From: Chitinophagaceae bacterium
GTDB lineage: Bacteria > Bacteroidota > Bacteroidia > Chitinophagales > Chitinophagaceae
Direction: 5' to 3'
DNA: 64,000 bases
NCBI GenBank assembly: GCA_025449935.1
Contig: JANWIJ010000009.1
Location: 1-64,000 of the forward strand
Shown: positions 17,134 through 25,341 of the stretch, in pieces
Layout of the letters: each line of letters begins with the position of its first letter
How positions within the stretch are numbered: position 1 is the first letter of the stretch
Notes under the pieces: model-generated
Told to the model about the DNA's origin: nothing
Databases searched by the model: none
Seen by the model: only the letters and a program-made list of their open reading frames with translations
Made by a program: the position numbers and the translations under genes

Positions 17134-17840
17134 CCCAGTTTTAAAAGAACGGCAGCCGCCACTCCGGCTGTTTCTGTCCGCAACCTTGTATCACCAAGAC
17201 TAACCGGGATGAAATCATGCCGGAGGGCCAGTTCAATCTCTCCAGCGGTAAAATCGCCTTCGGGGCCGATACAAATCAGCGAATCAGGCAATGTGGAACT
17301 GGGAGAATGCGGGAGCCGTTGTTTTTCCTGGTTAATGCAGTGAGCGATGAAGTTCTTACCATTGCCAGATTTCCAGTTTTTCAAATCCTGGAATTTCCTG
17401 GGCTCCTGCAGCACCGGCAACCAAACCTGCTGGCTCTGGAGCATGGCACTGATGCAAATTCCCTGCATCCGGTCATACCTGAATTTTTCCTTTGCGGTTC
17501 TTTCGCAGACCAGGGGAATGATCTCATTAATACCCAGCTCAGTTGCTTTTTCTAAAAACCATTCAAAGCGGCTCGTGGTTTTCAGTAAGGATATGGCTAT
17601 GGAAACTTTCCCGGCGTCTTGCTTCATGTAGCTTGCTTGTTTTACTTCAACGCTGCAATGTTTTTTATTATCATCGGTAATCGCACAGGTGAGCAAATTT
17701 CCTTTTCCGTCCGTAAGATTCAGCTCCTCCCCCGGCTTCATCCTTAACACCTGCACGATATGTTTAGAGGTATCCGCGTCAAGTACCAGGTGTTTTTGTG
17801 CCCCATCATACGCATTGATATAAAAAAAAGGAAATGCCAC
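17130..17840 (-). CDS. rsmE: 16S rRNA (uracil-1498-N3)-methyltransferase
   Basis: This enzyme of 236 residues methylates U1498 of 16S rRNA and belongs to the SPOUT fold. The N-terminal PUA-like part (FFYINAYDG, SKHIVQVLRMKPGEELNLTDG) and the C-terminal knot (SLICIGPEGDFTAGEIELAL, PVSLGDTRLRTETAGVAA) are typical. I chose GTG 17840 (MAFPFFYINAY); the upstream TTG at 17864 would start inside the dnaB terminator hairpin and adds residues not seen in the family. It lies downstream of dnaB but is separated from it by a strong terminator, so its own expression signal is unclear; read-through is one possibility. Confidence 0.93.
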   Translation of the reverse strand: MAFPFFYINAYDGAQKHLVLDADTSKHIVQVLRMKPGEELNLTDGKGNLLTCAITDDNKKHCSVEVKQASYMKQDAGKVSIAISLLKTTSRFEWFLEKATELGINEIIPLVCERTAKEKFRYDRMQGICISAMLQSQQVWLPVLQEPRKFQDLKNWKSGNGKNFIAHCINQEKQRLPHSPSSTLPDSLICIGPEGDFTAGEIELALRHDFIPVSLGDTRLRTETAGVAAAVLLKLG

Positions 17841-17842
17841 GG

Positions 17843-17880
17843 GGATAAAAATAAAAAAGTCCAACGACTCATTGGACTTT
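17843..17880 (-). terminator. Rho-independent terminator of dnaB
   Basis: Read on the minus strand, AAAGTCCAA (17872-17880), a 7-base loop and TTGGACTTT (17856-17864) form a perfect 9-bp stem, followed by a T-rich tract (17843-17855). It lies directly after the dnaB stop and ends just before the GTG of rsmE. Confidence 0.85.
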
Positions 17881-17904
17881 GATTTGGCAGGTAATCTTAT
17901 TTAA

Positions 17905-19470
17905 TTAAAAGGGTGTGTCTTCGTCCTGCGGCAGGTCATTCATTTTACTGCCTGTCTGGATATACAACTTGGCATCGCCGCTTCCATCGCTGTCCGGTAC
18001 GGGTTTCCAGTTGCCGGGTAATCCTGTCGCGCCGAAAGTACTTCCATCGTCTTCGGTAAATTTCTGGATATGCAGCAAGGCTCTCAGCTTGATCGTTTCC
18101 AGCGAACCATTACGGTGTTTGGCTATCCGCACAATGGTCTCACCCCGGTTACTTTCACCCATTTCATTTTGCGTGATATCATAATATTCGGGACGGTACA
18201 GGAACATAACCATATCCGCATCCTGTTCAATGGCCCCGGATTCACGGAGATCACTCAGCTGTGGCATTTTATTTCCGTCTTTACCGGCACTGCGGGTCTC
18301 CACCGCGCGGCTTAGCTGTGATAAGGCGATGATGGGCACACTTAATTCTTTCGCCAGTGCTTTCAGGTTGCGGGAGATATTGCTGATCTCCTGCTCCCGG
18401 TTGCTGTTGCGGTTCTCGCTGGTACCACTCATCAGCTGGAGGTAGTCAATAATAATAAGACCGATATTATGCTTGTTTTTTAACCGGCGGCATTTGGCCC
18501 TCAATTCAAAAATATTCAGTGCCGGTGTATCATCGATGTATAAGGGCGCCTGTGCCAGCCGCTGGATACCTCTTGCATAGAGCTGTTTCATCTCATGTTC
18601 TTCCAGCTTTCCCCTCGCAATTTTTTCCAGCCAAATTTCACTCTCCGCCGCCAGGATCCGCTGTACCAGTTGCCCGGCACTCATCTCTAAAGAAAATAAA
18701 GCCACCGGGGTTGGTTTGCCGGCATGCATGACTGCGTTGCGAGCCAGGTTCAGCGCAAAGGCGGTTTTACCAACAGCAGGCCGGGCTGCCAGGATAATGA
18801 GATCGGTATTCTGCCAGCCATAAGTAACACGATCGAGTGAAGGAAATCCACTGGGCACGCCGGTCACATCCTCGTTCTTGTGGCGCAGGTCTTCTATCCG
18901 CTGAATGGTTTTCACCAACACAGAGTCGATCGTATCAAAATTTTTCCGGAGGTGGTTATTGGTGATCTCGAACAATTTGCTTTCCGCATCGTCAAGCAGG
19001 TCAAACACATCGGTTGAATCTTCATACGCATCCCCGATGATCTCACCACTGATGCGTATCAGCTCCCGCTGGATGAATTTTTGAAGGATGATCCGTGCAT
19101 GGGCTTCAATATTGGCCGATGAAACAACGGCATTGGTGAGCTTGGTTACATAATAAGCGCCGCCAACTATTTCAAGTTCTTCTTTGAAACGAAGTTCTTC
19201 GGCCACCGTTAAAATATCGATTGGCTGGCTTTTATTCGCCAGGCTTTGCATGGATTGAAAAATGCGCTGGTGCGCCTCCACGTAAAAACATTCGGGTTTC
19301 AGGATCTCGACCACCGTATCAAAAGCACTTTTTTCGAGCATGATGGCACCCAGCACGGCTTCTTCCAGTTCCTTCGCCTGTGGTGGTACTTTGCCATATA
19401 CCATGTTACCAAGATCAAGGGAGGATTTTCTTCTTTGTTTCCGGTCTTTGTTGATATTCGTGAGATCCAT
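17905..19470 (-). CDS. dnaB: Replicative DNA helicase DnaB
   Basis: This 521-residue ring helicase unwinds DNA at the replication fork. The N-terminal domain (VPPQAKELEEAVLGAIMLEK, RIFQSMQSLANKSQPIDILT) binds primase. The RecA-like C-terminal domain has Walker A AARPAVGKTAFALNLA (about residues 222-237), FSLEMSAGQLVQRILA, Walker B IGLIIIDYLQLMSG, LKALAKELSVPIIALSQLSR and the DLRESGAIEQDADMVMFLYR stretch with the arginine finger region. No intein is present. Length is usual for Bacteroidota. A terminator follows. The 433-base gap upstream carries two DnaA-box-like sites. Confidence 0.98.
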   Translation of the reverse strand: MDLTNINKDRKQRRKSSLDLGNMVYGKVPPQAKELEEAVLGAIMLEKSAFDTVVEILKPECFYVEAHQRIFQSMQSLANKSQPIDILTVAEELRFKEELEIVGGAYYVTKLTNAVVSSANIEAHARIILQKFIQRELIRISGEIIGDAYEDSTDVFDLLDDAESKLFEITNNHLRKNFDTIDSVLVKTIQRIEDLRHKNEDVTGVPSGFPSLDRVTYGWQNTDLIILAARPAVGKTAFALNLARNAVMHAGKPTPVALFSLEMSAGQLVQRILAAESEIWLEKIARGKLEEHEMKQLYARGIQRLAQAPLYIDDTPALNIFELRAKCRRLKNKHNIGLIIIDYLQLMSGTSENRNSNREQEISNISRNLKALAKELSVPIIALSQLSRAVETRSAGKDGNKMPQLSDLRESGAIEQDADMVMFLYRPEYYDITQNEMGESNRGETIVRIAKHRNGSLETIKLRALLHIQKFTEDDGSTFGATGLPGNWKPVPDSDGSGDAKLYIQTGSKMNDLPQDEDTPF

Positions 19471-19903
19471 TGTTCAGTTATGCAGATAAAGGGTTAAACC
19501 ATTGATTCGTTACCAATGACCTTGGGTTAGCTTTCCAGCCTTGTTTTAAGAAATCGTTATCTCTTGGTTAGTGGAATGTTTCCGTCAGTCAGTTAAGCGA
19601 AAATAAAGGTCTGCCGTCATTCAAATTGGTATTTAAAAAACTTTTTCTTTCTGCACCATTTTTTCACTGTTTTTTGCCGGTTATCCACATGCTGTTTTCC
19701 CCAGGATCTATAGTCATCAATTTACAAAAAAGCAACCGTAAAAGCCCCGAAAGATCAGCACATCCTGTGCAAAATTTTTACCCGCGGGAGGCCCTTTTTA
19801 ACGCCCGGCCAACAATAAACTCATAGGCACAGAAGTTGTAAGATTAGTTCTGCAACATACCACGACGGCTGCACACCGATTACTTAACAACTAAAACACT
19901 AAT
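19471..19903. other. Gene-free gap with two DnaA-box-like sites and an A/T-rich block
   Basis: This is the only gap above 300 bases. It separates dnaB (minus) from a plus-strand gene. It has TTATCCACA at 19681-19689 (plus), matching the DnaA box TT(A/T)TNCACA, and TTTTGCACA on the minus strand at 19766-19774, also a match. A T-rich stretch (about 19626-19680) lies to the left. I see no RNA gene and no clear promoter for dnaB. Confidence 0.45.
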
Positions 19904-20404
19904 ATGAAAACCTCAGCACGCAGCAGCCACGCCATTCTCAGCCAGACCCAGAACAATACCACCCTCTGGATCGGGCATTTAAAGACAGACCCTACGGACC
20001 ATTTTGCCGGGCAGACCTTTACCTGCCCTTCTGAAGGCTTATTGAATAATATCCAGGTTTTTTCTGCCTCGGTGACCAATCCCGGGGAAGTATCACTGAC
20101 CCTCCATGAATTTGACCCGGTGGCCAAAACCTGGGGGCCGGCTATCGGCAATTCCCGCCTCCAGATAAAGACGGGCGATGAGGCCCGCTGGGTCCGGTTT
20201 GAGCTGGAGCCTGTTTACCTCAAAAAAGATGAGACCTATGGTTTCCGGTTATACACCAATGACGCGTTTATTGGGCTGGGTGAAGCCGCCAGCGGGGCAA
20301 AAAAACCTTTCGCCTTCGGACTGGCCTGGAACGGGGACACTAATAACCAGCGGGGAAATTTCTTCAATTATTTCAGCCTGGCATTTAAGGTAGAATGTGC
20401 CTAG
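19904..20404 (+). CDS. Small beta-rich protein of unknown function
   Basis: This is a 166-residue protein without a signal peptide (MKTSARSSHAILSQTQNNTT). The sequence alternates like a beta-sandwich (FAGQTFTCPSEGLLNNIQVF, EVSLTLHEFDPVAKTWGP, WVRFELEPVYLKKDETYGFR, YTNDAFIGLGEAASG), which resembles carbohydrate-binding or choice-of-anchor modules. I cannot assign a family. It lies alone on the plus strand; a weak terminator follows near 20456-20500, so it may be a single-gene unit. Confident as a gene because of the sharp beta pattern and length, not by homology. Confidence 0.75.
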   Translation: MKTSARSSHAILSQTQNNTTLWIGHLKTDPTDHFAGQTFTCPSEGLLNNIQVFSASVTNPGEVSLTLHEFDPVAKTWGPAIGNSRLQIKTGDEARWVRFELEPVYLKKDETYGFRLYTNDAFIGLGEAASGAKKPFAFGLAWNGDTNNQRGNFFNYFSLAFKVECA

Positions 20405-20450
20405 ACCGCCTATTCTTAAACCTGCCAGGTCACTGATACTAAGGCCATGA

Positions 20451-20500
20451 TCCCGTAAGACCCCTGTTGCTTTGAAAAAGTGACGGGGTTTTGTTTTTTT
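20451..20500 (+). terminator. Possible terminator after the beta-rich gene
   Basis: Two mutually exclusive short stems share one 3' arm: CCCGT (20452-20456) with ACGGG (20483-20487), or ACCCC (20460-20464) with GGGGT (20485-20489). A run of T follows (TTTTGTTTTTTT, 20489-20500). The stems are only 5 bp. Confidence 0.4.
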
Positions 20501-20615
20501 AAAATACCTGAAAACTAGTATTGACTTTTACAGTAACCTGGTGGAAATTGCAGGTCGTTTATTCCTTCTCTGGAAAACTCTTTCATCATTTTTCTTAAAT
20601 CAAAGCCGCTCAATC

Positions 20616-21662
20616 ATGGGTACACTAAGAGTTTACGGAGTAATTGATATCATTCAATTCTGGCCGAAAGGTTCCTCTGATGCTGACACAACAAAAATCA
20701 AACTGATCGTAGACAAAAGTTCCTTTGAATATAAAAAAGAAGGCGCTACCAAATTTTCAAAAACCAATGTTTTTAAAGGCGCTGTGTCAAGAGGACAAGT
20801 AGCAAAAGAAGTGATAACGACCAGCAAAAAAACGGGTCTGCAAACAATAACCGTCAGGTTGCAGGGCGTTGACGCGCCGGAACTGCATTATAAAGCGGCC
20901 CCGCTGAAAGGAGGTACGGTCACAGATGCCAAAAGAAAAAAATTCAATGATCTCAACGAGGACCGGCGGCAATGCTTTGCCGAAACATCTACCGCAGCCC
21001 TGGCCAAACACCTGAAACCATATGCAGATAACTTCGGAATTATACCGGCTATTTTCGAAACAGAGGTAAACGAACCGGCAGAAGCCGTGGATACCTATGG
21101 CCGCTTCGTGGGAAATATAAGGGTTGGTGGTAATCATGACCTGAATGTCTGGCTGGTCGAAAATGGCTGGGGCCACCCGGCTTTTTATACCTCCATGTCA
21201 AAAGAGGAGATCGGGATTTATTTACAGGCCTGGAAAAAAGGTAAAAAGAAACCAAACAGGCCGGGCAAATCCATTTCAAAGAATGCGAATAATTTTGATT
21301 GGGACCTGGTCTACCGGAAACCAAAAGCAAACGTAGTTATTCCCTTTACAGCGGGAGAGGATAAAGGACCAGTGCTGATGCCCAAGGTTTACCGCCGGCA
21401 GGTTTCCTGGCTGGTATCAAAGGAAGCTAAAGTAATTACTGCATCCACAACGTTTAAAGCTTACCTGAAAAAAAAGCCGGACCAGCTGGCGTTGTTAAAT
21501 GATTTTTTAGACAATGGTATCAGCTCTGCCAAAATTTTCGCGCTGGATGAGTTTGTATCGCCGGACAATAAGGTGCTGAAAAACCCCGAAGAATTTGTTT
21601 TTAAAGAAAAAGCCGGAACACTGGTAAATGCAAATGGGGTGAAGATCACGAAGTGGAAGTGA
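20616..21662 (+). CDS. Thermonuclease-family (staphylococcal nuclease-like) protein
   Basis: This is a 348-residue protein starting at ATG 20616 (MGTLRVYGVIDIIQFWPKGS); a longer frame reaches 20541 but adds an unlikely leader. The nuclease-like core lies at about residues 65-205: TVRLQGVDAPELHYKA holds the family's Arg and Asp, and AVDTYGRFVGNIRVGGNHDLNVWLVENGWGHPAF carries the second half with DxYGR. An extra helical C-terminal region (about 240-348) is not part of the usual domain. No signal peptide is seen, so it may be cytoplasmic or exported by another route. It may cut nucleic acids; whether all catalytic residues (Arg-Glu-Arg) are kept needs alignment. Confidence 0.85.
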   Translation: MGTLRVYGVIDIIQFWPKGSSDADTTKIKLIVDKSSFEYKKEGATKFSKTNVFKGAVSRGQVAKEVITTSKKTGLQTITVRLQGVDAPELHYKAAPLKGGTVTDAKRKKFNDLNEDRRQCFAETSTAALAKHLKPYADNFGIIPAIFETEVNEPAEAVDTYGRFVGNIRVGGNHDLNVWLVENGWGHPAFYTSMSKEEIGIYLQAWKKGKKKPNRPGKSISKNANNFDWDLVYRKPKANVVIPFTAGEDKGPVLMPKVYRRQVSWLVSKEAKVITASTTFKAYLKKKPDQLALLNDFLDNGISSAKIFALDEFVSPDNKVLKNPEEFVFKEKAGTLVNANGVKITKWK

Positions 21663-21733
21663 AGGGTCCTGAAGTTTGTGTCACAGCTTCGGGTTCTTGT
21701 GCTAAAGCCTCCCCTGTTCTTATTGATAGAAAC

Positions 21734-23614
21734 CTAATGAACCATCTTCGTTGGTTTAAAACTCAATGCATCTATCAAACCAATCACAACTTTTTTGCAG
21801 GTGTTGTTGACAAAATTTTCCAGGTCCGATGCTCTCCTTTCCAAATCATTAAATCCCCGCACCGTGGGCGAGCCTGCAGGACGGCCAGCCGGATCAGTGA
21901 CTTTAAATAACCCATCCGTTTCTGCCGGGTCACCGGTAAGAAAACGTGAAAGGTTGGCCTGGGTCCCAAAATTTGCCGGACTAATATGTGTAAACGAGGT
22001 ACTTGTTTCCCCTCCATGACAGCCGTTGCAGGTGTTCAACGAAAAAACATGCCTGGCTTCGTTGTTAGTGATAAAGGCAGGCCCGGCTGTTGTCGCACCT
22101 CTCCAAAAACCACCGGGGTCCGTATGTGCTTTTCCACCCAGGAAAGGATTGGCGCCAAAAGAAAGCGGGACTTCGTAATTATTGGCGATGATGGAGACTT
22201 CATTGGTATTGACATAATCAGCGAGGATTGCGAAATCCGTTGCACTGCCAACAGGATTAATGGTGCTGCTGTTAAATTTTTTCGCGGGCGTCTGCTTTAC
22301 AGAAGTGAGAAATAATTTATGGGTGGCTGCATCTATATTGAATTCCCTTAGCTCCCAAAAAAACTCATCACTCAACGCCAGGTCGTCCGTACGAACCTGG
22401 TTCAGGCTGCTTCCATTAGGTTTACCGGCAAGACCGGCCCCGGCAGCTGTAAACTGATCAGTAATAAGTTGGAGGGCATCATTGTAGGCGGTACTACCAG
22501 GTGTCATGTCCTTAAGGTCATACCATTCTTTGGCAAACCCTTTTAATGAAGCACAGGTGGTTTTTGGTATGCCATATTCAAAAATCACGGTAAAGGACTG
22601 CCGTGTACAGGTTTCTGATAATAATCCAAAGACAAATCTTCCTTCACCGGCATTGCTGATAGAGTATCCCCCGTTTCCCCGGAGATCAACCCGGTTTACG
22701 ATGGCAAGCAGTTTGAACGGAGCAAATTTTAAATCAAGCGGAAAAGTTTTCCAGTTACCGGGTTGAATAGAAATCCAGGGAACATCAGGATTGCTTTTCC
22801 TGACCCATGGCAATATGATGACATCAAACATCCCCATTGATCTGCCCGGTATGGGATCACTGTTTACATTTCCTGAAGTCATGTATTTATCCAGCCAGTC
22901 TTTTACAAAATTCTCTGCGGAAACACCGGTAGAAGCAGTATTGGCCATATCCCCCATCAGTTTACTGAATGTCCATGCACCATTCACAGTTCCGGTATTG
23001 GTACAGGAATTATAAGTCCTGGAAGGATCTTCCACCACTCCCAGGTCTGTAATAGTGAGTGAATGATCTTTCAGAGCAGGATCAGGGGAGACGGTGAAGA
23101 ACAATGACGGGTGAAAACGAATCCCTTTTTTCAAATCAAATTCTTGCAGTTCAAGATTTTTAAGCTTGTCGCTGACCGGGACGGCAGAACGGTTTACCCA
23201 TTGAAATACCGGTTTCCCGTTTTTTAACCGTTTAATGGCTGTATCCCGGATTCCCTCCAGGTCTTTTTGTAAAGCCACTTCATCCTCTTTCAGGACAACC
23301 GAGTATATGCCATCCACCGCTTTTTCATCACCCTTTTTTCCATCATCCCTCATCATAATCTTTTGATCGCCTACCATGACTGCATGGAAGTTGCTCTTAA
23401 TTACAACAGGATCCAGTTTTGCTGCCACTAAAATATTCGCACCATCAATCTTTTTTTCCAGTATCCGGACCTGTATTTCCTCAGCCAGTGGCGGAGCCAT
23501 TTCAAAAGACTTGTTTACTTCAGCATCCACAGCCTTCCCGGGGCGGCAGGAATGAAAAAGAAAACAGGTAATAGGAATAAAGCGCAGTATCCAGGATAGT
23601 GTTGAAACTTTCAT
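21734..23614 (-). CDS. Lipoprotein with choice-of-anchor-like domain and a CxxCH heme-type motif
   Basis: This is a 626-residue protein from ATG 23614 (an ATG six codons upstream is also possible). The signal ends FLFHSC, a lipobox, so it should be a lipoprotein. An N-terminal beta domain (about 35-130, VAAKLDPVVIKSNFHAVMVG, KMMRDDG-like turn, DGIYSV) resembles choice-of-anchor domains. The central region has FKLLAIVNRVDLRGNGGYSI, and the C-terminal part contains NTCNGCHGGETSTSF near residue 525-540, a CxxCH sequence typical of c-type heme sites, followed by a conserved-looking tail (TVRGFNDLERRASDLE). Related large proteins are known to me from myxobacteria and Bacteroidota but without a proven role. 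Only one heme motif is seen. Confidence 0.82.
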   Translation of the reverse strand: MKVSTLSWILRFIPITCFLFHSCRPGKAVDAEVNKSFEMAPPLAEEIQVRILEKKIDGANILVAAKLDPVVIKSNFHAVMVGDQKIMMRDDGKKGDEKAVDGIYSVVLKEDEVALQKDLEGIRDTAIKRLKNGKPVFQWVNRSAVPVSDKLKNLELQEFDLKKGIRFHPSLFFTVSPDPALKDHSLTITDLGVVEDPSRTYNSCTNTGTVNGAWTFSKLMGDMANTASTGVSAENFVKDWLDKYMTSGNVNSDPIPGRSMGMFDVIILPWVRKSNPDVPWISIQPGNWKTFPLDLKFAPFKLLAIVNRVDLRGNGGYSISNAGEGRFVFGLLSETCTRQSFTVIFEYGIPKTTCASLKGFAKEWYDLKDMTPGSTAYNDALQLITDQFTAAGAGLAGKPNGSSLNQVRTDDLALSDEFFWELREFNIDAATHKLFLTSVKQTPAKKFNSSTINPVGSATDFAILADYVNTNEVSIIANNYEVPLSFGANPFLGGKAHTDPGGFWRGATTAGPAFITNNEARHVFSLNTCNGCHGGETSTSFTHISPANFGTQANLSRFLTGDPAETDGLFKVTDPAGRPAGSPTVRGFNDLERRASDLENFVNNTCKKVVIGLIDALSFKPTKMVH

Positions 23615-23754
23615 GGTTAAAGTTTTGGTCATGAGTCAGTAATTTCAACTGTATTCCGGAGAAAGTCAATACTCATTTTCAGGTATTTTATTCATTTTAG
23701 ATTCCCGCGCTTGCTCTCCATTTAGTCTCTTCGTAACTTCCCATAAACCTACTT

Positions 23755-25290
23755 ATGACTAACCCGCCAATGTCCACCGATGAATTTTTGCGGCAATCCG
23801 GCGCCGCTGCAATCGTGGAAGAATTACAAACACATTTTAAGAACACTAACAAGAAACTGGTTGTATCTGATGTAACCGATGCACAGGGTCACCAGTATGT
23901 AGATCTCGTACAGGAAGGAGGTGGGGTGCTGGGTATTGCGCTGGTGGGTTATACCTATGTGCTTGAAAAAATGGGCATCCGTTTCTTCAGCATGGCGGGT
24001 ACCAGTGCGGGATCGATCAATGCGATGCTCCTCGCCTGCGCCGGCAATAAGGAAGAAGAAAAATCATCAGTTATTACGGATCACCTGGTAAAACTGGACA
24101 TGTTCTCCTTCGTGGACGGCAAGACAGGTAACTCCCGGTTCAACCGCTGGATCAAACGGATCATCAGCGGCATGCTGATGGGAACCAACCCGGTTAAGAA
24201 GATCTTTAACCTCGTCAAATGGATCAGTATTGCCCTGTTGTCACTGACCCTGGCGTGTTTCGTGGTCAATTTCATCTGGCCGGGGATTGCAAAATGGATC
24301 GGGCTGGCCGCCACCACCGTCTTAGTTTTTTTTATCCTGTTTGTGATGGTCATGATCCGGCGCTTCAAGCAATTTGCCAGGAACGGTTATGGACTCAATG
24401 AAGGAAAAGTCTTTCATAACTGGATAAAAAATACGATCTCCTCCTTTCACATGCAGGGAGACCTAAGCCAGGAAACCATTAAAAATTTCGCCGACTTCTC
24501 TTATCATTTTATGCGGCTTCCCCCGGGATTAACCGTAAAGCCCGATGCACGCAGGCCACATAACGATGCCCCGCTGATGCCCCTGCTTACCCTCATCACC
24601 TGTGACATCATGGCGGAAAGAAAAATAGAGTTTACCCGCATGTGGGACCTGTATTGGAAGCGTCCGGAAGATGTGCACCCGGGCGATTTTGTCCGGGCCA
24701 GCATGTCAATACCTTTTTTCTTTGAAACATATTCCCGTAGCGATATCCGCAGGAACAGCTCGGCGGAAAAATGGAAAGAACACCTGAACTGGGAAAACAG
24801 CAAAGGCGCTATCCCGGATACAGTGCAGTTCATCGACGGTGGCACTTTGTCCAATTTTCCCATCAATGTTTTTTATAATGCACAATACCCGGTACCCCGC
24901 ATGCCGACGTTTGGAATACGCCTGCAGGACGGGATCCTGGATGCGGCTGACAGGAACCCCGGCAGCTTCTTCAGTTATATCGCCTCGCTGTTTGCCACGA
25001 TCCGTTTTAATTTTGACCGGGATTTTATCACCAGGAACCGGGCCTATACCATGGGGGTAAAATCCATTGATGTAAGCGAACACAGCTGGCTGAACTTTTT
25101 TATGCAGGACAGAGAAAAGATTGAACTCTTCCGTAAAGGCGCGGCAGCAGCGTCGGAATTTTTGAAATCGTTTGACTGGGAGAAATACAAAACGGAAAGG
25201 ATGAAGAATGCCGAAATGCGACAGGAGTATTTCGACAATCCAAACAATATGGAAGTGTTCCCCTATTCCGTTATTACAGACCGTGCATAA
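23755..25290 (+). CDS. Patatin-like phospholipase with internal membrane segments
   Basis: This is a 511-residue protein. The patatin fold has the oxyanion loop EGGGVLGIALVGY (about residue 57-67), the nucleophile elbow MAGTSAGSIN (Ser about 85) and the catalytic Asp in DGGTLSNFP (about 362). Between the Ser and Asp parts lie two hydrophobic segments (about 158-202: ISIALLSLTLACFVVNFIW and GLAATTVLVFFILFVMVMI), which would anchor the enzyme in the inner membrane. It likely hydrolyses phospholipid acyl esters. It has its own unit, converging on the T9SS gene at 25342 with a shared terminator between. Confidence 0.92.
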   Translation: MTNPPMSTDEFLRQSGAAAIVEELQTHFKNTNKKLVVSDVTDAQGHQYVDLVQEGGGVLGIALVGYTYVLEKMGIRFFSMAGTSAGSINAMLLACAGNKEEEKSSVITDHLVKLDMFSFVDGKTGNSRFNRWIKRIISGMLMGTNPVKKIFNLVKWISIALLSLTLACFVVNFIWPGIAKWIGLAATTVLVFFILFVMVMIRRFKQFARNGYGLNEGKVFHNWIKNTISSFHMQGDLSQETIKNFADFSYHFMRLPPGLTVKPDARRPHNDAPLMPLLTLITCDIMAERKIEFTRMWDLYWKRPEDVHPGDFVRASMSIPFFFETYSRSDIRRNSSAEKWKEHLNWENSKGAIPDTVQFIDGGTLSNFPINVFYNAQYPVPRMPTFGIRLQDGILDAADRNPGSFFSYIASLFATIRFNFDRDFITRNRAYTMGVKSIDVSEHSWLNFFMQDREKIELFRKGAAAASEFLKSFDWEKYKTERMKNAEMRQEYFDNPNNMEVFPYSVITDRA

Positions 25291-25295
25291 TAAAA

Positions 25296-25318
25296 AAAGA
25301 GAGCCTTTAGCTCTCTTT
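25296..25318. terminator. Bidirectional terminator
   Basis: AAAGAGAGC (25296-25304), a 5-base loop and GCTCTCTTT (25310-25318) form a perfect 9-bp stem flanked by A-run on the left and T-rich sequence on the right. It serves the convergent genes ending at 25290 and 25342. Confidence 0.85.
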
Positions 25319-25341
25319 CATTTTATTCAATTCCCCTGATA

